NCBI RefSeq assembly: GCF_001598915.1
Contig: NZ_BDAP01000013.1
Span: forward strand, 1 to 59,430
Source of the DNA: Williamsia muralis NBRC 105860
GTDB taxonomy: Bacteria > Actinomycetota > Actinomycetes > Mycobacteriales > Mycobacteriaceae
Direction: 5' to 3'
Length of the DNA: 59,430 nt
A program made the position numbers and the translations under genes. This document shows positions 51,220 through 59,326 of this stretch, in pieces. The notes under the pieces are model-generated. The model was not told the DNA's origin. It ran no database searches and saw only the letters and a list, made by a program, of their open reading frames with translations. The number at the start of each line of letters is the position of its first letter. Within the stretch, counting starts at the first letter, position 1.

Positions 51220-52491
51220 TTAGAGCGCGCTGCCGGCTACCCAGGTGTCCCAGGGCACGCTCCAGTCGCCGTTTTGCCACAGTTCCAAGGCAGGCCCGCC
51301 GGTGTTGCGCACTTCCACAACGTCGCCGGTGACCGAGAAGTCGTAGAACCACCGGGCGTTGTCGGGGTTGAGGTTCAGACAGCCGGCGGACATGTTGGTA
51401 TTGCCTTGCTGGGCAATGGTATCGACGAGCTCGTGCAAGTAGATACCGTCGTTGCTGATGCGGGTGGCGTAGTTGATCGATTGGCGATATCCGAGTCGAG
51501 AGTTCACCGGTAGCCCGTAGGTGGAGGAGTCCATGATGACCGGATTGGCCTTGTCCAGGACGGTGTAGATGCCCGGCTGAGTCCAAAAGTGGATGGTGCG
51601 GCCGTTCACCGTTTCGGTGCCGCCGCGGCCCATCGAGGTCGGCATGGTGCGCACCAGTTCCCCGTTGGCGTACACCGATACCTGCTTGGTGGTGTCATCG
51701 GCAATCGAGACGTGGGCATCGCCGATCGTGAAGGACACGCGCACGTCTTCTTGGCCGTATAGTCCGTTGCCCAGGTCCACTCCGTAGACGTCGGCTGCCA
51801 CGGTGACCGCGGTGCCCGGTGCGTAGTAGTCGCGGGGCCGGTAGTGCGCGGTCTGATCATCGATCCAGTTCCATTGCCCTTCGACCGCCGGCTCGGTCTG
51901 CACTGACAGCGCTCGTTGGGCCGCGGCCCGGTCGGTGATCGGCTCATCGAACCGTACGGCCACCACCAGCCCTACCCCGTAGGCGCGTCCGGAACTGAGC
52001 GTGCCGCCGCCAGTCGTCAACAGCGACGGTTGCGTCAGGTTGTTCGGTGCGACCGTGGTGAACGCACTGGTGTGGTCGGCGGTCCGGCCTTGGGCGTCGG
52101 TACTTGTTGCGACCAGCTCATAGGTTTTGTTGTAGCCCAACGGCGTATCGGGTTTCCATGTCAGCCGGTCGGGGGTCATGATCCCTGGGATGAGGCGACC
52201 GTCGTCGTTGGTCATCACCACCTCCGCCAGGGTGCCGCCGGTGACGGTCACCATCACCGCGGTGAGCGGGTCGACATCGCGGGCACCGGGCGCGGGAGCA
52301 AATGTCACGGCGGGCGCGTCCACCGATGCCGACGCCCCCGAACGCGACGGCGGTGAGGAGGATCCCCCGTTACTGGAAGAGCACGCTGCTGCCACGCCAG
52401 TGATCAGCGCGCCGGCCCCGGCCACGAGCACACTCCGGCGATTGAGCTGCACCCCATTCCACCCAGACCGCTGCGTCGGCACTAAGAACAC
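51220..52491 (-). CDS. L,D-transpeptidase lipoprotein (LdtMt2-like)
   Basis: A twin-arginine-like signal with lipobox (NRRSVLVAGAGALITGVAAA, then C) anchors the protein. Two Ig-like domains follow (about 60-260), then a YkuD catalytic domain with YLHELVDTIAQQGNTN and SAGCLNL, nucleophile about C371. This is the layout of mycobacterial LdtMt2. It makes 3-3 peptidoglycan cross-links and is little affected by most penicillins. A perfect BlaI-like dyad lies 13 bp upstream of the GTG start (52491), and blaI2 is divergent from it. That puts a beta-lactam-relevant wall enzyme under likely BlaI control. Confidence 0.9.
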   Translation of the reverse strand: MFLVPTQRSGWNGVQLNRRSVLVAGAGALITGVAAACSSSNGGSSSPPSRSGASASVDAPAVTFAPAPGARDVDPLTAVMVTVTGGTLAEVVMTNDDGRLIPGIMTPDRLTWKPDTPLGYNKTYELVATSTDAQGRTADHTSAFTTVAPNNLTQPSLLTTGGGTLSSGRAYGVGLVVAVRFDEPITDRAAAQRALSVQTEPAVEGQWNWIDDQTAHYRPRDYYAPGTAVTVAADVYGVDLGNGLYGQEDVRVSFTIGDAHVSIADDTTKQVSVYANGELVRTMPTSMGRGGTETVNGRTIHFWTQPGIYTVLDKANPVIMDSSTYGLPVNSRLGYRQSINYATRISNDGIYLHELVDTIAQQGNTNMSAGCLNLNPDNARWFYDFSVTGDVVEVRNTGGPALELWQNGDWSVPWDTWVAGSAL

Positions 52492-52503
52492 TCCTCCGTC
52501 GTG

Positions 52504-52524
52504 ACTACTAGGACGATTAGTAGT
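52504..52524. promoter_or_regulatory. BlaI-like operator at L,D-transpeptidase gene
   Basis: ACTACTA-GGACGAT-TAGTAGT; core 52506-52522. It starts 13 bp upstream of the L,D-transpeptidase start and lies about 300 bp from blaI2. Confidence 0.76.
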
Positions 52525-52816
52525 TTACGGAACCAGAGCGGACATACCGGACACCGACGAAAACATTCGACAGGCCACGTTACGGGATCTCAACCCTGAT
52601 TGAACCAAGGTCGGGAATTGCCGGCTATCCACTTGCGGTAACGAGACGGTGCGCCACCGCACCACGCGGTGGTGGGAGTTTGCCGTCGGGTGCGGCAGTG
52701 GAACCGATGGAGGGCGGCACAGAAAACTCGATCCGGTGCAATGGTTAGGCAGCTGCGGCGTCGAGGTCGGATGAGCCTCGGTGGACGGGCCCCGACGTGG
52801 CAGAGACAATAAAGGT

Positions 52817-53179
52817 ATGAAACGGCTGGGAGCACTCGAAGCGGACGTCATGGACGTCCTGTGGAGCGCCGGACCGCAACCGCAGTCGGTGCACGATATC
52901 CTCGATGCTCTTGCGGATCGGCAGTTGGCGTACACCACCATCTTGACCGTCGTGACGAACCTGCACACCAAGGGTTTCCTCAACCGCGTCAAGGTGAGCC
53001 GTGCGTACCTGTACTCACCGGTGCAGACCAGGGAAGAAGCCACCTCCCAGGCCCTGCGAGACATCCTCGATCGCAGTGACGATTCGGCGGCGGTGCTGAT
53101 GCATTTCGCCCAAACCGCCACCCCCGCAGAACAAGACGCTCTACGGAAAAGTCTTCGCACCAAGCAGGCTCGGCGGTGA
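52817..53179 (+). CDS. blaI: BlaI/MecI-family repressor 2
   Basis: The protein has 120 aa, starting MKRLGALEADVMDVLWSAGP. It has the same pattern as blaI1: PQSVHDILDALADRQLAYTT, TVVTNLHTKGFLNRVKVSRA, and QTREEATSQALRDILDRS. The recognition region (LAYTTILTVVTNLHTKGFL) is nearly that of blaI1 (LAYTTVSTVMTNLYGKGFL), so both may bind the same dyads. GTGA overlap couples it to the M56 gene. The 290 bp upstream contain no TACTA dyad except the one at the L,D-transpeptidase promoter. Confidence 0.9.
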   Translation: MKRLGALEADVMDVLWSAGPQPQSVHDILDALADRQLAYTTILTVVTNLHTKGFLNRVKVSRAYLYSPVQTREEATSQALRDILDRSDDSAAVLMHFAQTATPAEQDALRKSLRTKQARR

Positions 53180-54147
53180 CCCTGGCCCTCACCCTGGGAC
53201 TGGCCGCGGCACTGATCGCAGTGCTGATGCCGCGGCTGTTGCTGCGTCCCCTGGCGACCACCGCGCCCAGGTCGATGGTCGCGCTCTGGCTGGGCAGTAT
53301 CGCCGCGTTCTTCCTCCTCGCCGTCTCGGCGGTGGTCGTGGCCGCCTGGCCCCGCCACGCTCCCGGAGAAAGCCTCACCGACGTGTGGATCCGCTGTTTG
53401 AGCTCAGCGCAACACACCATGCGTCCCTGGGTCACCGAGATCATCATCTCGGTCGCAGTGGCCGTGGCTTCCTATATCGCGGTTCGGGTCGCGATCGTCA
53501 GCAGTCGCCACCGTCGCTCGCGCCTTCAACTATTGGACTATCACCACGACATCGTGACCGTGCTGGCGCGCACCGGCCAGCAGGACGGGCCGTACCCGAT
53601 CCTGTGGCTCGATCATCCATTGCCCTTCGCCTACAGCATCGCCGGCAACCCCGGATTCGTCGTCGCCACCGAAGGCCTGAAAAAGTGTTTGACCTCCTCA
53701 GAGGCTCAAGCCGTACTCGACCACGAAAGGGCCCACCTCAACGGCCGCCACCACCGCATCCTCGCAGTCTGCGAAGTGCTGGCCAGCGCGCTGCCGTTCG
53801 TGCCGTTGATGACCCAAGCGCCGACCGCGATCGCGGCCCTGGTCGAACTCGACGCCGATCAGACCGCCGCCACCGCCAGTGGCGCCGCAGTCCTACGGTC
53901 AGCGTTGAGCCGGGTTATCGAACAACAACAAAGCACAATCACCCCCCGCCCCAGCCAGGGCTGCGCCACGCACAGAGCCCACACCACCACCGACCGCCGA
54001 CTACGCACCCTGGGTGCTCCCCTCACCCCACACCCGACCGCGCTGACCTACACCGCGTACGCCGTGATGCCCGCGGCCATCGCGGCCACCGCCGCAGTGG
54101 CGACCATGGCCGCGCTCTCAGCCCTCTTCTGCACCATCGTGTCCTGA
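53176..54147 (+). CDS. M56-family membrane metalloprotease 2 (BlaR1-like, no sensor domain)
   Basis: GTG start overlapping the blaI2 stop. HERAH (183-187) and VELDADQ (about 224) are the zinc ligands. The membrane helices and the conserved block YPILWLDHPLPFAYSIAGNP match the module 1 protein closely. As there, no penicillin-binding domain is present, so the signal must be sensed otherwise. The 3' end overlaps that of the convergent copC2 by 30 bp. Confidence 0.88.
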   Translation: MTLALTLGLAAALIAVLMPRLLLRPLATTAPRSMVALWLGSIAAFFLLAVSAVVVAAWPRHAPGESLTDVWIRCLSSAQHTMRPWVTEIIISVAVAVASYIAVRVAIVSSRHRRSRLQLLDYHHDIVTVLARTGQQDGPYPILWLDHPLPFAYSIAGNPGFVVATEGLKKCLTSSEAQAVLDHERAHLNGRHHRILAVCEVLASALPFVPLMTQAPTAIAALVELDADQTAATASGAAVLRSALSRVIEQQQSTITPRPSQGCATHRAHTTTDRRLRTLGAPLTPHPTALTYTAYAVMPAAIAATAAVATMAALSALFCTIVS

Positions 54148-54903
54148 CCTATCGCCCTTCGGAGGCTGATCAGAGTCAGGAGTTGGCGATGCCGGGGGTT
54201 GCGGCGTCGTCGCTGAAGGCTCCGCCGGCGGCGGCACTGCCTTGTTGTGGTCATCCTTGTCGTGGTCATCGCGGGAGTGCAGCACCAACAGCAGCGCAAT
54301 CGCGCCCAACCCCGCCACGACCAGAACGATCACCACCATCACCACCCAGTTATCTGCCAGCTTGCCCTCGGGATCATCGCCGGGATGCAAACCTGTTGAC
54401 GGACTTGTCGACGCCGGCACACCCGTCACCGTGCCCGCTGGCGGTGGCGGTTCAACACCTGTCGCCGAGGGCACCGACGCGGTCGGCGCTGACGACGACG
54501 GGGCCACCGAAAAAGCGACCTGGCCCGTGATCGGATGTCCGTCCGCAGAGACCACCCGGTAATTCACGGTGTAGGCACCCGAACCCAGAGCGGTTTGCAC
54601 CTTGACACTGACCTGCGCTCCGGTGACCGCCGGGGCAGATACCTGCACCGGCTCGCCCTCAGTGCTCAGGACCGCTACCTCGGCAAAATTTTTGGAGATG
54701 GACTGGTTGAACACCAAATCAATCGTTGCCGGAGCCTGTTCCAGGACCGCCCCATCGGTCGGGGTCGACGATGTCAGCGCACTATGCGCCGACGCCTGCC
54801 CCACACCCAGCAGCAACGTGCCCACTGCGGCGAGCGCGGCAATCGCGACCAGCCTTCCTACAGTCACCAGCCATGACGCGCGTCCAGATTCGTGTTGTCC
54901 CAC
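54118..54903 (-). CDS. copC: CopC-domain copper-binding protein 2
   Basis: Signal peptide ending QASA-HSAL, again leaving the ligand His at the mature N-terminus. CopC core (SSTPTDGAVLEQAPATIDLV, FNQSISKNFAEVAVLSTEGE, TALGSGAYTVNYRVVSADGH), then a long Pro/Thr linker, a membrane helix (about 185-207) and a His/Asp-rich tail (HSRDDHDKDDHNK) that may bind metal on the inner side. It is 261 aa, longer than copC1. A perfect BlaI-like dyad lies 8 bp upstream of the start. Confidence 0.88.
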   Translation of the reverse strand: MGQHESGRASWLVTVGRLVAIAALAAVGTLLLGVGQASAHSALTSSTPTDGAVLEQAPATIDLVFNQSISKNFAEVAVLSTEGEPVQVSAPAVTGAQVSVKVQTALGSGAYTVNYRVVSADGHPITGQVAFSVAPSSSAPTASVPSATGVEPPPPAGTVTGVPASTSPSTGLHPGDDPEGKLADNWVVMVVIVLVVAGLGAIALLLVLHSRDDHDKDDHNKAVPPPAEPSATTPQPPASPTPDSDQPPKGDRSGHDGAEEG

Positions 54904-54910
54904 GCCGCGA

Positions 54911-54933
54911 AACTACTATACGAAGTAGTAGTT
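54911..54933. promoter_or_regulatory. BlaI-like operator at copC2
   Basis: AACTACTA-TACGAAG-TAGTAGTT; 8-bp arms, core 54914-54930, at the same distance from the start (8 bp) as in copC1. Confidence 0.78.
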
Positions 54934-55087
54934 AGCCGAAGGCGGTACACCCTCAGGCCTCGCTGCGGTGGGGGTCTGCGCATAGCTCAGTGACGCTCTC
55001 TGATCTGATGAACTCCCCTGTTTCCGGTAGGTCACCGCCCACGTCGCCCGTGGGGCGCACACTGAAGCGGGCGAGGAGTTCTCTTCG

Positions 55088-55309
55088 TTGGCTATCAACG
55101 GACAGGACCCCATGGACGGCGATGAGGTTCGCGCGGCCCTCGAGGTCAGTTGCACGATCGCAGTCGCCGTCGGCATGCTGATGGAATACAACAACGCGTC
55201 CTCCACCGAAGGCCTCGAGCTGCTGCACGCCATGGCGATTAGTTCGAAGATCAGCGTGCCCGACGCAGCGTGGGTGGTCATGACCACGGCCCCGATGGGC
55301 CGCCCCTGA
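55088..55309 (+). CDS. ANTAR-domain ORF, possibly truncated
   Basis: RAALEVSCTIAVAVGMLMEY and SSTEGLELLHAMAISSKISV then PDAAWVV fit the three-helix ANTAR RNA-binding domain (A-x-GMLM and the LxxxA pattern). ANTAR proteins act as antiterminators, usually fused to GAF, PAS or response-regulator domains. Here nothing precedes the domain: an in-frame TAG lies about 60 bp upstream, and only a TTG (55088) can start it. It may be a truncated gene or a small stand-alone ANTAR protein. Confidence 0.5.
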   Translation: MAINGQDPMDGDEVRAALEVSCTIAVAVGMLMEYNNASSTEGLELLHAMAISSKISVPDAAWVVMTTAPMGRP

Positions 55310-55491
55310 CGTGAGCAATACTGGGCTTTACCTATGCCGCTCCGATCACTTTCACCACCACCGTCATGCCACTGGTCCAACGCGGTTCTGCGCCAACATG
55401 ATGCCGAGGAGGCGAACGGGCATGCCGGGTCAACAGAACGTGACTGCGCTCGTAGGTACTCCTCAGATCGCGGACTGCTAGATGTGTTTGC

Positions 55492-55902
55492 TCACGCGGA
55501 GGCTATGGCTTCCAATGCGGCGATAGTGGCCGAGAGTTTGGCGGACGCATCGGTGGCCACCGGCGCAAGTTCGGCGACCCCGGAGACCTCGACCATCAGG
55601 TCGGGATTCATCGCTTCGACGACCGAGTTCGATGGATTGGTGGGGTCGGTGCGGACCACGACGTTGCAGGGCAACAGCAGGCCGATCTGCCGGCTGACCC
55701 CCAGTGCGCGATGGGCCAAAGATGGATTACAGGCGCCCAGGATCAGGTAATTTTCCATGTCCACATCGATCTTTGTTTTCAGAGTGTCTTTGACGTTGAT
55801 CTCGGTGAGGATCCCAAAACCTTGGTCGGACAGTGCGGCGCGGGTTCGTGCGACTGCCTCGTCGAACGGGAGGCTGAGAACGGTGGAGATGGACAGTGCC
55901 AT
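55492..55902 (-). CDS. DUF302-domain protein, 136 aa
   Basis: Start MALSISTVLSLPFDEAVART has GGAAGGA upstream. The DUF302 pattern is clear: FDEAVARTRAALSDQGFGIL, EINVKDTLKTKIDVDMENYL, ILGACNPSLAHRAL, GLLLPCNVVVRTD and AMNPDLM. The conserved Cys in GACNP and LPCNV are present. DUF302 proteins often accompany sulfur, thiol or metal-stress genes, but no activity is established. It follows DUF2892 and MMPL genes on the same strand, probably as one CsoR-family-controlled operon. Confidence 0.82.
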   Translation of the reverse strand: MALSISTVLSLPFDEAVARTRAALSDQGFGILTEINVKDTLKTKIDVDMENYLILGACNPSLAHRALGVSRQIGLLLPCNVVVRTDPTNPSNSVVEAMNPDLMVEVSGVAELAPVATDASAKLSATIAALEAIASA

Positions 55903-55940
55903 AATAGTTTTCCTTCCGGGCGGGGTGTACTTGATCGGAT

Positions 55941-56171
55941 TCAGCGGAGTTCGGTGCAGCGTGGCAGTCCCAGGCGGTGCATCAGCAGGCTGGCCGGGCA
56001 CCAGCCAACAGCGGCGAAGAGCAGCAGGTTCACCGCTACGAAGGCGGTCAGCAGCAGCCACCAGGTCGACAATCCAGTAGCCAGGGCCAGGCTCACGAGA
56101 ATCATGAATCCTGCCAGAAGTGGCACTGCTCGGTCGACCGTCCACCTAGCGGAAGTTGTTCGAGTGTTCAT
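55941..56171 (-). CDS. DUF2892 (YgaP C-domain-like) membrane protein, 76 aa
   Basis: Start MNTRTTSARWTVDRAVPLLA. Two membrane helices (about 14-29 and 33-53), then the conserved WCPASLLMHRLGLPRC. This is the membrane part of the YgaP rhodanese; in many bacteria it goes with persulfide-handling genes. The two Cys in WCPAS and PRC are kept. It lies between the MMPL and DUF302 genes. Confidence 0.82.
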   Translation of the reverse strand: MNTRTTSARWTVDRAVPLLAGFMILVSLALATGLSTWWLLLTAFVAVNLLLFAAVGWCPASLLMHRLGLPRCTELR

Positions 56172-56197
56172 CGGGTAGAGGCCTTTCTGGTGGGTGC

Positions 56198-58351
56198 TTA
56201 GTGGGAAAACGAGATCGCGGGCAAGACCTTTCGAAGCCAGATCGGTGACCACCATGCTGCCCGCCCGGTCAGGCGTAGCAGAGCCGGTAGGAGCATCAGC
56301 CTGATCAGGACTGCGTCGAGCAGAACGGCAACACCGAGGATGATGCCCATCTCTTTGGGCGGCAACGGGTCCGCCAGTGCGAAGGTGAAGAACACCGCGA
56401 CCATCACCGCTGCCGCGGCGAAGATGATGCGTCCCGAATGCGCCATGCCGTCGATCTGCGCAGTATCGGCATCGCCGGTGCGTTCAAAGTGTTCTTTGGC
56501 CGTGGCGAGCAGGAAGACGGTGTAGTCCATGGCAATCGCGAAAATCATGGCGAAGAAGAACACCGGCCCCCAACCGTCGAGGAAACCTTGCGGAGTGAAT
56601 CCGAGCAGTCCGGACAAGTGTCCGTCCTGAAAGATCAGCTTGGCGACACCGAACGCTGCTCCGGTCGACAGGAGGCTGACGACGGTGCCGATCAGCGCAA
56701 TCAGCGGGGCTTGCAGTGAGACCAACAGCAAGGTGAACCCGAGAACCAGGATGATGCCGACAATCAGCGGGAAGTAGTCGTTGAGGGCCTGTTGCAAATC
56801 AACGTTCTCGGCCGGCGCACCGCCGACCAGCGCATCAGCGGGCAGAACGTTGCGGAGGTCATCGACGATGGTGCCGAGCTCGGCATCGGAGGGATCAACC
56901 GCAGGCAGTGCTTGCATCAACACGTAGTTGGTGCCGTCGAGCGCCGGTAGCGGAGGGGTGATCATGCTGATGCCAGGGGTTTGTGCCGCCGTCGTGGCAG
57001 CCTGCTGCGCCTGTGCCGAGGGGGTCACGATCTGGAGCATGCCAGGAGCACCGTCCCCCATCTGCTGCTGAACCAGTTCATAACCCTGACGCACTGGTGC
57101 CTCCTCGGGGACCACCGAGATCGACGGCATAGCCACTTTGAGGCCGATGACCGGAATAGCCAGCGCGATCAACACCGCCAGCGAGCCGATCGCGAACGGC
57201 CACGGGTGGTTGTGCAAGATCGTGCCCCACCGTTCGAACAACGGCGAACGATGTTGCTGGCGTTGGGCGTACGGGAGCGAAGCAGCGTTCACCTTCGGAC
57301 CCAGTGCGCCTAGGGTGGCCGGGAGCAACGTCAACGTAGCCGCGAGAACAAAGGTCACCGCGAGCATGATGCCCACAGCCATCGTCCGCACCGCCGGAGC
57401 CGGCACCAACAACACCGCCGATAAACTCACCAACACGGTCAAGCCCGACAGCACCACAGCTTTACCGGCGGTATCCATCGTTTCGGCGACCGCATGGGCC
57501 TTGCTGGTGTGATGTCTGAGAGCGTCCCGGAATCGGGAGACGATGAACAGTGCATAATCGATGCCCAACGCGAGGGCGAACATCATCGCAAAGTTCATGG
57601 CCCACACCGAGATCGGCGTCACCTGATTGAGCACAACGAGGCCACCGGCCGACGCGATCAGACCCGCGATGGTGAGCAGCAACGGCAGCCCCGCGGCCAC
57701 AAGCGAACCGAAAGCCAAGACCATGATCGCCAGAGTGACCGGCCACGAGAACAATTCGGCCTTGATCATCGCGTCATGGTTGGCCTTATTGAAATCGCTC
57801 CACAAGGCCGAGGCCCCTGTGGGATACACATCGACACCATCGCCGGACAGTCCGGTGAGCTCCGCCTTGACCTCGTCGACAGCCCGCACCATGTCGTCGG
57901 TGTTCGCATTCGCGCCGGCGATCAAGATGCCGGTGTGCTGATCCGGACTGATCGTCATCCCCGGTTGTGGGGGCACCACCGCTCCGAAGCGGGAGTCACC
58001 GCCGAACACCGCTGTCGCATCCGAGATCGTTTCTTGCATCACCGGGCTGTTGATGGTGTCGCGGTCAGAATGGATGACGACCTGCACCGCAGCCGACGAG
58101 TTCCCGCCGAAGTGCTGCTGCGCCAGCTCCCGCACCTGCACGGACTCAGACCCGTTGGCCTGCCATCCGGCACCGGCCAAGGAAGAAAACACCGACGGCG
58201 CGGCCGCCCCGAGACCGACGAGCACCAACAACCAGACACCGAAGACCCAGCGCGATCGCCCAGCCATCGCCGCACCCCACCGGCCCAGCAGACCAGGCGC
58301 TGAGCTCGGTGGCGAACTGGGCTCTTGTTCGGTGGTCGAGATGCCGGGCAT
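56198..58351 (-). CDS. MMPL/RND-family transporter, 717 aa
   Basis: Two repeats of the RND fold, with the N-terminal helix (about 34-50) and five-helix bundles at about 190-350 and 530-700. ALGIDYALFIVSRFRD (about 275) and AIAMDYTVFLLATAKEHFE (about 622) carry the Asp-Tyr pairs for proton coupling. It is intact and typical of the short MMPL exporters of actinobacteria, substrate unknown. A CsoR-type ATACCCC box lies 33 bp upstream of the ATG, linking it to the regulator at 58517. Confidence 0.88.
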   Translation of the reverse strand: MPGISTTEQEPSSPPSSAPGLLGRWGAAMAGRSRWVFGVWLLVLVGLGAAAPSVFSSLAGAGWQANGSESVQVRELAQQHFGGNSSAAVQVVIHSDRDTINSPVMQETISDATAVFGGDSRFGAVVPPQPGMTISPDQHTGILIAGANANTDDMVRAVDEVKAELTGLSGDGVDVYPTGASALWSDFNKANHDAMIKAELFSWPVTLAIMVLAFGSLVAAGLPLLLTIAGLIASAGGLVVLNQVTPISVWAMNFAMMFALALGIDYALFIVSRFRDALRHHTSKAHAVAETMDTAGKAVVLSGLTVLVSLSAVLLVPAPAVRTMAVGIMLAVTFVLAATLTLLPATLGALGPKVNAASLPYAQRQQHRSPLFERWGTILHNHPWPFAIGSLAVLIALAIPVIGLKVAMPSISVVPEEAPVRQGYELVQQQMGDGAPGMLQIVTPSAQAQQAATTAAQTPGISMITPPLPALDGTNYVLMQALPAVDPSDAELGTIVDDLRNVLPADALVGGAPAENVDLQQALNDYFPLIVGIILVLGFTLLLVSLQAPLIALIGTVVSLLSTGAAFGVAKLIFQDGHLSGLLGFTPQGFLDGWGPVFFFAMIFAIAMDYTVFLLATAKEHFERTGDADTAQIDGMAHSGRIIFAAAAVMVAVFFTFALADPLPPKEMGIILGVAVLLDAVLIRLMLLPALLRLTGRAAWWSPIWLRKVLPAISFSH

Positions 58352-58383
58352 GGAGACGATCCTTCTTTCTAGGTGAAGACTTA

Positions 58384-58399
58384 ATACCCCCTGGGGTAT
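58384..58399. promoter_or_regulatory. CsoR/CstR-type box 1
   Basis: ATACCCCCTGGGGTAT, a perfect family consensus, 33 bp upstream of the MMPL gene. Confidence 0.82.
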
Positions 58400-58415
58400 G
58401 TACGCCAGCCCGACG

Positions 58416-58431
58416 GTACCCCCCGGGGTAT
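58416..58431. promoter_or_regulatory. CsoR/CstR-type box 2
   Basis: GTACCCCCCGGGGTAT, between the divergent MMPL and regulator genes. Confidence 0.78.
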
Positions 58432-58464
58432 CATTGGGTCAACCCTCGATCGGACCGCGTTCCC

Positions 58465-58480
58465 ATACCCCCTGGGGTAC
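58465..58480. promoter_or_regulatory. CsoR/CstR-type box 3
   Basis: ATACCCCCTGGGGTAC, 37 bp upstream of the regulator gene, probably autoregulatory. Confidence 0.8.
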
Positions 58481-58513
58481 CCTGACAGTTGTTACACAGA
58501 CAGAGAGGCATGA

Positions 58514-58783
<270 letters not shown>

Positions 58784-58919
58784 CACCCTTACCAAACATC
58801 AGAGCTGTTGTGCGGACCAAGATACGAAGTCCTCGGACGGACTCACCTATCGACAGCGGGCCGCAAGAAGGCAATAGTCAGCAGTACGATCACCGCATCC
58901 GCCTATGCGCGATCCACAC

Positions 58920-59160
58920 AATCGCCAACCGCTGCGGCCTCAACACACTACCCGTGGCGCAGAACGCATTTCAGCACCGACCAGGCCCGTTCGGCGTGGA
59001 CGATGACCGGTTACACGCTCGCCCTGGCCGCGCGGTCATCCCGCTGTCGAGCTGGCCGCCGCACGTTTCGGCACCAAGAAGGTTTAGTTTCGGCACCAAG
59101 AAGGTCTATCTGACATCGCTGGTGCTGTTCGTCCTGGGCTCGGTCACCAACCGAGAGCTG
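58920..59160 (+). pseudogene. frameshifted MFS (DHA2-type) exporter fragment
   Basis: In one frame WTMTGYTLALAA (about 59002-59037) and in another FGTKKVYLTSLVLFVLGS match helices 2-3 and the linker of EmrB/QacA-like exporters (typical pattern: W...GY.LALA..IPL.G...DRFG.KKVYL..L.LF..GS). The 5' part is worn and the rest of the gene is missing. A 22-bp tandem duplication (59065-59086, 59087-59108) inside the KKVYL region adds to the frame shift. It probably lost its 3' end to the IS element to the right. Confidence 0.72.
59065..59108. repeat. 22-bp tandem duplication in MFS fragment
   Basis: Two adjacent 22-nt units, beginning GTTTCGGCACC, differ by one base (GGTTTA versus GGTCTA). 22 is not a multiple of three, so the copy shifts the reading frame. 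Confidence 0.85.
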
Positions 59161-59326
59161 ACCTGAAACACGCACACGTGTCCGTTGCAGTAGAGACCGT
59201 GCGACCGTTCCTTTCACCACTACGCCGACAGTGACGTCGTACTGGGTTTCGGGACCAGCCCCGACAGAGAGCGCGGCGACCGTTACGGGAGTGTCCGATT
59301 AACGGTGGATCCGACCTTGATGTCGG

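Noticed and set aside
57494-58303. 269-aa plus-strand frame
   Set aside because: Antisense to the MMPL transporter; Arg/His/Gln-rich with no domain.
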